In this document: in pieces, positions 1 through 11,040 of the stretch | How positions within the stretch are numbered: position 1 is the first letter of the stretch | Layout: each line of letters begins with the position of its first letter | Assembly: GCF_026151205.1 (NCBI RefSeq) | Contig: NC_087078.1 | Span: 1,877,675-1,941,674, forward strand | Origin: Bolinopsis microptera | Taxonomy: Eukaryota; Ctenophora; Tentaculata; Lobata; Bolinopsidae | Direction of reading: 5' to 3' | DNA: 64,000 bases | Translations under genes and position numbers: made by a program | The notes under the pieces: model-generated | What the model was told of the DNA's origin: nothing | Database searches by the model: none | Seen by the model: only the letters and a program-made list of their open reading frames with translations

Positions 1-640
1 GAGGGGAGGAGGGGAGGAGGGGAGGAGGGGAGGAGGGGAGGAGGGGAGGAGGGGAGGAGGGGAGGAGGGGAGGAGGGGAGGAGGGGAGGAGGGGAGGAGG
101 GGAGGAGGGGAGGAGGGGAGGGGGGAGGGGGGAGGGGGGGGGGCGGGGAGGCGGGAGGGGGGGCGGGGAGGGGGGGCGGGGAGGAGGGGAGGAGGGGAGG
201 AGGGGAGGCGGGCCGCGGGGAGGGGGGAGGGGGAGGGGAGGCGGGGAGGCGGGGAGGCGGGGAGGCGGGGAGGAGGGGAGGAGGGGAGGAGGGGAGGGGG
301 GAGGGGGGAGGGGGGAGGGGGGAGGGGGGGCGGGGAGGCGGGGAGGCGGGGCGGCGGGGCGGCGGGGCGGGGGGGAGGGGAGGAGGGGAGGAGGGGAGGA
401 GGGGAGGAGGGGAGGAGGGGGGAGGGGAGGAGGGGAGGAGGGGAGGAGGGGAGGAGGGAGGAGGGGGGGGAGGGGGAGGGGAGGAGGGGAGGAAGGGAGA
501 AGGGGAGGATGGAAGGGGGGAGGGGGAGGGGGAGGGGGGAGGAGGGGAGGGGGGAGGAGGGGAGGGGGGAGGGGGGAGGAGGGGAGGAGGGGAGGGGGGA
601 GGGGGGTAGGGGGTAGGGGAGGATGGAAGGGCCGGGGGAG
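1..640. repeat. G-rich purine tandem repeat
   Basis: The first 640 bases are almost pure G and A on the + strand, built mainly from a 10-base unit (GAGGGGAGGA) with interruptions by GGGGGA and GGCGGG variants. The many runs of three or more G could form G-quadruplexes or triplex DNA. No coding potential is seen. Its position at the window edge may reflect a sequence break at a hard-to-read repeat. Confidence 0.95.
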
Positions 641-2933
641 GGCAAGTGTCCATAACTCCATACTGCGTGATTAGTAATTTTTGCTCATCATTGTATGATT
701 GTGGCACACCCGTGGGTAACCGCCATTGGTCATTTATTGCATTTACCTTTATAATTCTTGTCTAAGGTATTGCTGAGTGGTGAATTTTTCTTTGCATTTC
801 TCTCAAATTAAGAAATTACCGCCTATTATTTAAGACTTATTAGCTTGATTATTCCTAGTTAGGGTGACATTGTCTTTAGGTTTAATCATCCTCTTTCAAG
901 CAAAGAAAAATTCTCAAACAAAAAACGATATTTTATACTTAAAATGTGATTTGGAAAAGAGATTAACTTCGCCTTGCTTAAATACTTTGAACATTCCAAC
1001 TGTTCCTCACTCCACTGTTTCTTACTCAACCACGTATCTCTCTCAAACCCAGACATTTTATACACACCTGTCCCAAACAATGCTGGTAAAATAGTTGTAA
1101 CATTTTCCTACAAACTGGCACTACAATACTATCAGTACAGCTGCCAATACAAACAACTTATCACTCTCAAACCGTGACTGTAATAATATCTCAAACCAAG
1201 ACATTTATACTCGAATCTGTCTTAAACTATGTTATTTACTCCTCTGTTAACTGGTACACAAACTACCCAACATGTGCCTATCAGCTGTCAATAACAATTA
1301 CACCAGTAAGTATATCCGGGTAGCAAGTAGTGAAATAGTGCCTTACTTTCATCCGGGTAGTACAATGCAGGGAGCCACTTACTGGTTAAACATTACCTAG
1401 TACATTATACATTACCGTATACATTATACATTAGTGGTAGGTACTGAACATTGGAACCTGTACAGTGTACATTATATTTAAATGCAAACCATTCAGCTGA
1501 ATTACATATCAATATAATAATGTAGAACTAATATTATATATGTGTTATGTTGTTTGAATAAATCACAAGGACTGGATATTCTACACGCGCATCATGGTTA
1601 TTCAACATTCGGATGACACCTATTTTACATTCTGGGGTATTCTGTATTTGAATATATGATGGCCCCGACTCAGAGACCAGAATCTGAAACATCTTCACTT
1701 TAAAACAAAAGGCTCTAAAGTTTCCCCCGGGAAAGATTTACACCACACGTTACACTCAATATTACTTAAAACTCAGCCTCCTCATGAAGACAAATGTTGC
1801 GCTCGCTGGGAGAGAATATGCGCATATTCAGAGTACATACCGTGCATATCACACAACTATGTGACATACCAAATACCTGCTGTGGAGAGAGGGGGCCTCT
1901 TGGGAGAACGGGTTTCTGTTTTGATAGGTGACATTGAGTCGGCATTCTGTCAGGTTATCCTTTTAGGGTTTTAAACATTGTTGTAATCCGCAATAAAATA
2001 CATTATAAAGGGACCTATAAACTTCTTAAATTTACCATGATGCGAGCTGTGCTATGTAAAATTGTAAACAAAATAACATCACTTAGATCCAAACCTGAAC
2101 AAGAATCCCCCAAAGAATACCCGATTTGATATAATTATAAAAGTTATTGCGTGACGTACAAGTGACGTATTTATTTTATTGGCTCTGATTCAAAGCTACT
2201 GTTTACAAGATATCACCCACTAAGGGCTATAACGATCTGCTCACATCTCTAACTTTACACACACACAGTACACACGCGTGTGCACAGAAGATCACATTAT
2301 TCATGAGATGCAGCAAGTGTGGTTCTAATAGCTCGCTTACCTGGGCCTAGTAGAGGTCGACATCTTCTGACAGTTATACTTATAGTATAGCCAGCTAAAT
2401 TCACACACATAATTTACTGTATTATTTTAGAGCAGCGTAATGAGTTTGGTAATCCTTAAATTTATGCTGCTGTAATAATACATAATTTATAAGAGTATAA
2501 TTAATAAGTGCCAGGTTTCGAATGTTTGTGTGATGCTACAGTATCCAAACTAAGATCTGTCCAACGTACCCACGTTTGGAAAGTTTCAGGTAGCTGAACG
2601 AGACTTGTTGATTATATATTATTATATTATAATACGTTATACTAAATCTTGATATTGTGAATTGTGATTATTAATAAGTTTGATTTGTCAAATGTTACAT
2701 GTTATAGTAAAGTGTTATACGTGCCAAGTGATTGCGCGGCAATTTTAATAGTAAGAGTTGGGTGTATTATATTTATATAATACACCCTACATGTGTTTAT
2801 AAACAAATGACGTTAGTAACTTTAAAATATGATTACCATGCAGTGATTACATTATAATAATTATTGATAAACCATAAATGATGCATATTATTGGATAGTA
2901 GTAGGGTGTTACATTGTTTAACGGCCTTGAAGG
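641..2933. other. intergenic, no gene recognised
   Basis: AT-rich unique-looking sequence. The open frames at 864-1177 overlap on both strands, are short, and show no domain, signal peptide or convincing splice context. A short CA/GTGTGC tract lies near 2270-2285. Nothing else is supportable. Confidence 0.6.
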
Positions 2934-3840
2934 TAATTTATAGACTATCTCTCTGACTGGGCACTTAGAAACAAAATGCGATTCCATCCAGCAAAATGTA
3001 AAGTGCTTATTGTTTCAGGAAAACCATCTTTATCTCCTCCATTCGCATATAATCTTGATGGCTCTCCTCTTGTGTATGTAGAGTTAGAAAAAGATCTTGG
3101 AGTCGATGTTACTCCTAAGCTCAGTTGGAATAGTCAGTGCGACAGAATTTATACTAAGGCCTGCCAACAACTTGGTATGGTCAGAAGAGATGGCCATATT
3201 GTCATTGATCAGAAACGTCGCCGGGCGCTTTACCTCTCCCTGGTTCGTAGCCAATTCGAAAATTGTTCCATAATCTGGCGCCCTTGTAATAAATCACTTA
3301 GTGATAAATTAGAAAGTCTCCAAAAGAGAGCTATTAAATGGATTCTGTCTGAAGAGGGCTGCAGTTATCCACCTGAGCAATATGTCAAAAAGTGCAAGCT
3401 TGTCGACATTCTCCCTTTGTCTCAAAAGTTTGACTTGAATGATCTTATTTTTTTCCACAAAGTTCTGAACAATTTAATTCCTGTATGGCTGCCTCACTAT
3501 CTCACTTTATATCAGGGCACTTCTCGACTAAGACGTTGCCACCTCGACAGTCTGTCTATTGTGTCATCAATTTTACCTAAGTTAAGTCAGAATTCACACA
3601 CCTTATGTACCTCAAATAGCCCACTGGCAAAATCATTTTTCTACAGAACTCATATACTGTGGAATGGACTCCCTTTACAGGTAAGACAGATTGTGTCTAC
3701 AAGTGTTTTCAAAGCTGAGGTCACTAAGCATCTATGGAAATGTTTATTGGATAGTGAAACAACAGCCTAGCCTAGTCTCTTTGCTCCCCATATTATTATT
3801 ATTTTTGTTTTATTAATTTTTTTATCTACCTTCCTATACT
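2934..3840 (+). mobile_element. 5'-truncated LINE, reverse transcriptase C-terminal part
   Basis: An open frame to 3770 encodes about 275 residues matching the C-terminal half of a non-LTR (CR1/jockey-like) reverse transcriptase. It includes the thumb/connection stretch with a DYLSDWALRNKMRFHPAKCK-like start, then 'LGVDVTPKLSW' and 'LYLSLVRSQFENCSIIW' blocks typical of LINE RTs. The catalytic FADD-type core and the endonuclease are absent. Upstream of about 2934 the frame is closed, so this is a 5'-truncated copy. An ATT/T-rich tail follows the stop at 3786-3830. The first listed Met (2976) lies inside the domain and is not a real start. It is a dead fragment, not a host gene. Confidence 0.85.
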
Positions 3841-6031
3841 TTCAACATCATATCACACTTCACCCGCACACCTCACACATTAATGACCATATCAGACCTG
3901 TATCTAATGTATCTGGAATTTGACGTATTGAAATACCAATTTTGACTATATATCCACAGTTATTCACCATGGATTTGTTTGTTATTAAATAGTTTTTCAT
4001 AAATTTTTGGATTTAGATTAATTCGATGTAATGGGTCCAAGTTACTGCGGACATAGTTCACTATGTGTTTACCGTGTTTGGGTGCCCATCATATTTTACA
4101 GATGGGGGCGATATTTTGAACGATTCTATTTTATATTCATCTATTGCTGTACTCTGTAAAATTTGAAAAGTATTTAATAAAAAAAACACTACCTCTGATA
4201 TTACATTAATATGTTTTAATACTTTCAACACTATTATGTGTATAATATAACAAATACTTTGAGTCGTATGGATCTCTAATGATCATTATTTACATATTTC
4301 AAGATTCCATCATGTTTAGTCACTAGTCACTCCCCCACCAAAATATAAATTACTCTAATATTTAATGAGCAGTATACAGTGGTTTTATCTTGAAATTGGA
4401 ATATTCAGCTGGGATAACTTTGTACAAGCTAGAAAACTACTTGATGGATACTAAAGACCTTGTACAATGTATCTCTTAATTGGATATTGAAGCAATGTTA
4501 ACCGGCGGGTTAGATAGATGTCTGGACATTTGACAGTTTAAATTATATAATACTATATTATATTATAATGTATGTGATATATATCTAGTACAGTATCTAT
4601 AAGCGTAACAAATTAAACGATAGTACAATAACATATTTTCTTTGTTACGCTTATAAAAAGCTCCTATTTGTTATCAGAGCACTTTGTCGAACACGAGAAA
4701 CGAACAAGTTTGTACTACAGTATCTAGATATAACATGAAATATTATATATAATCTGGTATATAGATCGGTAAATGTGGTATAATTGGTAGTTTACATGAC
4801 CTATTCATGATATAAGTCTGATAAAGCACACTGTGTACCGTCTACCATGCTTGGCTTTCATGTCAACAGGCGATGAATAGTGAGTTGTAGCTCAGTATTT
4901 ACTATTTATATTTATAATTATACATTTACATAATTACACAATTACAAGGTTGTACGTGATTTACAGTTTGCAACAGGGGACCAATGATTGCAGCGACTCA
5001 ACTATAATAAATAGTAATCATTATTCTAACAGACTAGAGGAATTTATAGCATGTAAAAACAACTTGTTGCTTATATTAACTGCGTTATAAGTCGTGTGTA
5101 AATAAGATTATAATAGCAAGTATTCTTTACACGCTAGTCACTACTTCAATTTTTATAATATAAATAAAATAATATTTAAAGATGTTTGTAAAGAATAATT
5201 GTATATTGCATTGTGTAAGTAAAGAGCAGTTTTACAATTATAATATAATATGTAATCTGTTTGGTGCTTATTAAATTTATCTATGGCCTTGCAATAATTA
5301 TATCATTACTGGGCCCCATTGATTAATTAATAATTACATTAATTACATTATCCTTGTATAGTAATCACATACTACTTAAATGACCACATTTGTTAAAATA
5401 ATGACTAAAACAAAGATAGACATTTAGACGAACATTAATTTACACACAACTAATAAAAGAGTTGAATTGAGTAAAGAAGTTTCTAGAACACGGGGGTGTC
5501 AATTGCCACATACAATTTTATAAGGTAGTGTTTAATTATCGTTGTTATGCATTTAATTCATATAATACATAATATCCGCAAACAATGGAATAAAATCTAG
5601 ATGTATGTGCCCTGTAGAGCGCAAAATATTGACACTTTAAATCTTTGTTATTATTACGTTGTTAGATCCAAGGGTATTATAATTATGGATACCAAATTCT
5701 TGTCATTTATTAAACTCACTCATCACTGTATAATGTACATATTTAGAGACATTTATAACGATAAGGGTAAAGGGGAGGGGGGTCAGTGGGCACTGGGGAG
5801 GGAGGGGGTCAGTGGACACTGAGGAAAGAGGAGGGGGTCAGTGAATAATTATTTAAATACCTATTTAACATACAAATGTTAAATTATAGGTATTTTGTTA
5901 GACTGACGGCTGGAGTATTTAGAAAGTGAATCCTTATTGAAGTTATCAGTAAGATTAAACATGACAGTGTAAGAATAATGCAATAAATCTGGTAGAGTAC
6001 CCACCGTAGATACACTAACACACTTTACCAG
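3841..6031. other. intergenic AT-rich DNA with a small inverted repeat
   Basis: No gene recognised. A 14-bp inverted repeat (ATAAGCGTAACAAA at 4599-4612, complement at 4640-4653) makes a hairpin with a loop of about 27 bases. It is flanked by related CTAGTACAGTATCTA segments at about 4586 and 4711, so it may be a decayed MITE. A purine-rich GGGGTCAGTG repeat lies at 5772-5842. The short open frames here are not convincing. Confidence 0.5.
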
Positions 6032-7760
6032 GCGTGCAGCACCGTGAATCGAGCGTGAGCTCGTGTAACACGCTAGGTAGTGACGACAGCGTCCTATCAC
6101 GTGACTCCAGGACACGGAGCTCCAGCAGGATCATCACGTCCCCCAAGTTGAAAGTAAAGTCGGAGCCGGGCTCCAATAATGTCACTGTAATACCAGGTTT
6201 GTTATTATTTGTGTTTTGTGTTTTGTTGTGGCATATGTTTTATAATGACTGATAGGCGGTGTTTGTGTGCAGTGTTAACAGTTATTTTCATCGGTACTTC
6301 ATAGTAGTTAACTAGTGATTACGTTACGTGTGAACGGTTCCTAACTGTAGGACTGTATTTAATAAAGTTTAAGTTCAATGAGTTCCGAGACGTTGGCTTT
6401 TGGCCAACCCCCTGTTACACTCGGTTGTAATACAGTTGTCGGGAGACGTGAAGTAGCCTTGAAATCGCTGTTAACAATTAAACATTGGAAAACTTTAAAA
6501 TCCTCAACAGTTGTTGATTTTGTAAAGTCCGTCAGTTGAATTCACATTATTATTATTTAACCCTCCACCCATAACTCACGTTTAATGAAAGCTTCTCAAA
6601 CGTATCAATTATATAATTCCACAAATCCACCTGCAGTATAATAATGATAACTGGGAATTACTAGTTCAATTCCCTTAAATTACAACTAATATTTTGGCCG
6701 CGACGAATCCTCCACTTTTATTTCCAAACGTATCTCTCAAATCCTCTGTCAGTCAATACAGACAGTATCTCTCTGAGAGAGCCGTCAGAAAACTCAGGAT
6801 TTACAAACAACAGATTGTCATATTTTCTTGCCGTTGTGGACGAATCAGTTTTAGCAAACGCACCGGACAGAATCAAAACCAAGCGTGACAGAAAAAAGTT
6901 CGATATATTTGTCCACAAGTTTACCTCGCCCACTGAGGGTGGTAGTTCACCAGAACCAGATATTCAGACTACTGTATCTCAAGGTTGAGTTATCATTTTT
7001 CTTTAATTTACGAACATACGCTCTCTTTTTGTACCTGGTTTAGTCTTGGGATATATAGCAGTCAATGTAGTTCCTATCTGTAGAACTTGGACAAATTAGG
7101 AAAAGCGAAACTTATTAAAGCTTGATGAACTTGGAATGAAATATCTGTGCCGAAGTTCTGATTTCAGTTTTTAATTTACTTAGTACGTTGTTTACCAATT
7201 TGTTCCACTTGTCTACTGCGCGCACTCGCGTAGGTGTTGCTAGTTTTGACAATATGGTTTAAAGAAAAGTATCCGTATTTTCGCGCAGAACTTCCCACGC
7301 GTCCCGCGCGCTATCGATAAATTTTAAAATCCGGATAAAAAACATAAAAGACATTTATTCCTCATTAATATTTAATATGTCACATCTGTTCATCTTGAGT
7401 TGAAGATGATCGAAACTTTCACTGTCCACTGAGCAAATGTCACGGCACTGATCCCACATGGAAAACATTGCTTGTAACGTCGGTAAAAAAACACGCATTC
7501 GCACTATCGATGTTAAAGCATCTCTGTTAACTGTTTCTAAAATAAACATAGTTTCAGACAGAAAGGAAAAGAAGCTCCCCAAGTTTTTATCTCGAGCTGC
7601 GTCCTTCGGTCGAAAAGATAAAAACAAAGTGAAGATCCGAGGTACAGGAGAATACAGGAGTTTCAGGAAAACGTCGAGTACCACTGATCCCCGGCTGTCT
7701 CGTAAAGATGCCTTTTTAACAGCGAAGGGGGAAGTTCTTCCAAAGGAAACTTCCGTTTAG
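6032..7760 (+). CDS. C-terminal exons of an unrecognised gene ending in a PDZ-binding motif
   Basis: Three exons join without breaking the frame, every junction being phase 1: 6032-6196, 6753-6983 and 7558-7760. The first has an acceptor at TTACCAG and a donor at CCAG|GTTTGT, the second starts after CTCTGTCAG and ends CAAG|GTTGAG, and the third starts after TAGTTTCAG and runs to TAG. Together they give about 199 residues. The first part is Ser/Thr- and Arg-rich (VSSCNTLGSDDSVLSRDSRT). The middle has an ordered-looking stretch (LSYFLAVVDESVLANAPDRI). The end is basic, with FLSRAASFGRK, a possible basophilic-kinase or 14-3-3 site. The last residues are ETSV, a class I PDZ ligand (Thr at -2, Val at 0). 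Upstream exons are not identified. This looks like the cytoplasmic tail of a membrane or scaffold protein, but the family is not recognised. A run of open frame before exon 3 (from 7458) is intron read-through. Confidence 0.55.
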
Positions 7761-8226
7761 ATGTACATAGTAGATATACCTCATCCTGCACAAGAAATTG
7801 CTAGATGAACTTATTTGCATGTCATATTATTTCATGAGATGCATGGCATATTATCAAGATCTTACCGATGATGGTATTTGGTAAACTGATAATAAGCAGA
7901 AATTTACCCTTTATCGTTTATGTTCTTAAGATTATTGTATGATTAGAGTCTATAAGAATCGCATTATTAACAATTGAGTGATTTTCAGTTATGATTTGCT
8001 TGGTTGAAAAGCATGGTTTTGATTTTATTTGGTCAGACAGTTTTTAGATGCTGTACGGTTTAAGACTTTCTTTGAAATGTGTGTCGAAATTGATTGCGAA
8101 GTTTTAATCTGTACATAATATGAAGTGTAAAAAGTTTTATAATTTATCGTTGTTATATAAACTTGTTTTAGTTATTCGTATTTGGATTAAGGAGCGAGGA
8201 AAACTCGGAAAAATGTACAGAGAACA
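7761..8226. other. probable 3' flank, no gene
   Basis: AT-rich sequence after the stop of the preceding gene. No clear AATAAA signal was found in the first 400 bases, and no coding exon is seen. Confidence 0.45.
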
Positions 8227-8230
8227 GAAG

Positions 8231-8951
8231 GTTCTCCGCTCCATATCAAAATTTACCCCAAATCATTAAAAATTTCTTCACCCCTTTTATTTGGTGTTAT
8301 TTGTAATTTAAAAGGAATACAATTCGGTTTATTCTTTTATTATTTATAAACATTCCGATCAATATCTCTCAGATTTACCTCCAGGGTGAACTAATTCATA
8401 AATTTCAACAAACTGATTTGACCTAGAGTATCTGCTTTATTGTTGGAATCGTTCATTTCGATAACTTGGATGGACATGTCCATGCCTATTCCAAATTCCA
8501 ATGTCTACTGCTCGGATCCGTTTTTCAGATGTTTCTTGAAAAGAATTATGCTCACTGGCGTGTTTCTGGTTTACATGGAGCTTGTGATCAATATCCGAAG
8601 ATGTAATAGATACCAAGAACTATTGCAAACTGCTGAGCTGTTTTTCGTGTACCTGCAACGTTTTAATTTCAGTAAATCGGCCGCACTGATTTTAATTTCT
8701 GTAGCGTGAATCTTTCGAACAGGAATTCTCGCGAATTCCTTGATAAACGTTTTAAAGTGTGTGCAGTGGTATATATTATGATTTATATAATTATAAGTTA
8801 TAACGTGTATCAACGCGAACGAATTCTTATGTGCGTGATGTTTAAAGTCATGCATGAAAACTTGATAGTGTAATACGTGAATGACAGTGAGCGTACCCTA
8901 TATATATATCTTAATTAAGAGTGTGCTTATGCCATATACAGATATTCAATT
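8231..8951. repeat. 0.7-kb direct duplication, copy A
   Basis: Nearly identical to 14051-14762. The only differences I see are a few substitutions and a small indel in the TTTATTTGGTGTT stretch (8287 against 14101). It contains a plus-strand open frame (8440-8709, 89 codons) and an antisense one. Both are identical in the two copies and have no recognised domain, so conservation here reflects recent duplication rather than selection. Confidence 0.9.
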
Positions 8952-10490
8952 TTACCAAAACCCATATTCATGGGTAGAGTGGACCGCTGCCAGTGTCTCT
9001 CTTTCCCAAACAAAAGGAAATGATATTAATTTGATTGACCGTTCTCAAATGCAAAATGATACCGAGAATGAAATCGGTCGCTCGCTTTTCCCATTCATTC
9101 ACGGCTTACGAATTGTAATAAATTTCGATTGATTACATCAGTCAGATGCTGTAAAAATCTCTTTGGGTTGCGTTCGGATCGATACCTAGTATTTCGGGGT
9201 AAGGGTAGTAGTTATTGCTTATTGAATTAGCTGAAGTTTATTGAATCTTTATTGCCGAGTACAGCTGCCTTTGGGTAGATCTTCTTAATCTATTACAATT
9301 GTAAATGAATGGGAAAAGCGAGCGACCGATTTCATTATCGGTATCATTTTGCATTTGAGAACGGTCAATCAAATTAATATCATTTCCTTTTGTTTGGGAA
9401 AGAGAGACACTGGCAGCGGTCCACTCTACCCATGAATATGGGTTTTGGTAAAATATCATCTCTTTTTGATTATAATGTCAGGGTACTTTATAAAGTCGAA
9501 ATATAAACTGATATCTTCATTAATTAATAAGGAGGAAGTTTCAACGATTTAGAAATTTTCCTTTAAAAACATTTCCTTGTGTTTAGGTAAGCATATCGGT
9601 CGATCACTGACTGAATATGCCACCTAATACTCATTCAAGTTGGCATTAAATTCATATATAATGACATTAAACTGTCGTGGCAAAGCAGAATTTGTTGGAA
9701 ATCACGAATGAGCAAAATTCTCACCTTTCGCACGTGCAAACTTTGAGCGGACGTTGCGTGCGCATCCAATATTGAATCGCCGTAAATTTTTTCATGTAAT
9801 TGTTTTATATATAGCTTGATAAGCATGCAAAGTTTCAAAGTATTTCAAGAAGAACTGTAATCACAACGGCACTCTAAAGTTGACAGAAAATGACGAAAAC
9901 AGCAATTTTCAGTGATTTTAGCAATTTTCTATCAATTTGGGCGTGTCCCCACGTGTGCAACTTTTCGATTTTCAACTTCAAAACTAGCCTAATGCACAAT
10001 TTATACCTATAGGAAGCAGAACTGAGCTCCTCAACTTAAGGCATGGCCCAACACCAGAGAATACTAAATCGCAAAATTGACGTTTTTATAAAATAATTCT
10101 TCAAAAAAGCACAAACTTCAATGACGAATATCTTTATGAAGGAGCAAGCTAGAAAAACTTTCCGGTAGATTTTCAGAATGCTTGAACAATTATCTAAGAT
10201 GAAAATCTCCTCAGATTTTGAATAAAATTACTCCTTAATGGTTTAAAATTAATTTTAAAAGTTATTACTTTGTCAAAAATCAAGTTTTAAAAACGGTTAA
10301 CTTGATGACGTCATCAAGGGGTGTTTATGACGTCAAATAATTTTTTTATACAATGTAAACTAAAGTGTAAACAATTATTTTCAAGACCTGTGGTCGGAAA
10401 TGGCTTTATCTTTTATACTTTTGAATCTATGGACAATTAAATACAGGCTACAATTGACTGGCAAAGCGTCTATCCCTGAATATGTATATA
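8948..10490 (+). mobile_element. foldback element X, copy 1
   Basis: Begins with an imperfect inverted repeat of about 150 bp: left arm 8948-9100, right arm 9303-9454. The arms carry ACCAAAACCCAT, GGGTAGAGTGGACCGCTGCC and GGAAATGATATTAATTTGA. The spacer matches 60590-60705. About 1 kb of non-coding sequence follows (9460-10480), including TTGATGACGTCATCAAG at 10301. The same order recurs at 37623-38975, and the 1-kb part recurs inverted at 59440-60400. Three copies at similar divergence show a dispersed repeat family. No transposase is encoded, and the open frames in the arms are mirror images of one another. Confidence 0.75.
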
Positions 10491-10496
10491 TATATA

Positions 10497-11040
10497 TATC
10501 ACGACAATCTGTCGTAAAACAGGGGTTCTAGAAAACCCATTTCCCGATACTCCTGAAACCTGAAACTTTTTTTGCAGTCGATTTGATCAACGTCTAGACG
10601 CCCTGAAAAATTTCAGATCTCTAACTCAATTTTAACATGGTTTTTAAGGCACCTGAATATGGCGATTTTGGGTTTTTTACCGAATTTCGTATAACAGTGC
10701 TGGCGAGTATTTTATGCAAATTTCTTAAAAATCTGAACATAACTATTTTTTATTCCTGTCATCTTTGACATCAAATTAGAATGTTTTGAACTAAAAATAA
10801 TTCTGCTTAACGACTTCCGATGAGTCTTAATGCCTGGAAAACTCCTGCCGGAGGCGGCGGCCTTCGGCCGCCGCCTCCGGCCGGAGTGCACGCTTCGCGT
10901 GCACAAAAGAGGCTTGTAACGTGTACCAAAGGGGGTATAATAGTAAAGGGGGTATAATAGTAAAGGGGGTATAATAGTAAATGGGGAACATAGTATACCC
11001 ACAATAAATGCAACGGTCGTGCTTGCCAGCACTGTGATAT
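10497..11040 (+). mobile_element. element Y, copy 1
   Basis: Starts CGACAATCTGTCGTAAAACA directly after the TATATATA tract that ends X. Related copies lie at 43838-44255 and 61271-61690. All share a CCCGATACTCCTGAAAC block, a TTTTAACATGGTTTTTAAGG block and GGGGGTATAATAGTA repeats (three in this copy, 10928-10975). An internal inverted repeat (ACAGTGCTGGC at about 10693, GCCAGCACTGT at 11027) could be the terminal repeat of a short nested MITE. It is non-coding. Confidence 0.65.
10847..10904. repeat. two adjacent GC-rich perfect hairpins with TTC loops
   Basis: The first hairpin pairs 10847-10862 with 10866-10881 (16 bp, loop TTC). The second pairs 10886-10893 with 10897-10904 (8 bp, loop TTC). 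Surrounding DNA is very AT-rich. The related Y copies at 44165 and 61607 lack this stretch, so it is an insertion specific to this copy. Confidence 0.85.

Noticed and set aside
8440-8709. 89-codon frame present twice (also 14251-14520)
   Set aside because: Identity between copies follows from a recent duplication of the whole 0.7 kb. The antisense frame is equally open and no domain is seen.
8881-9459. Matching open frames at 8881-9132 (+) and 9238-9459 (-)
   Set aside because: They are the two arms of a foldback repeat read in opposite directions.
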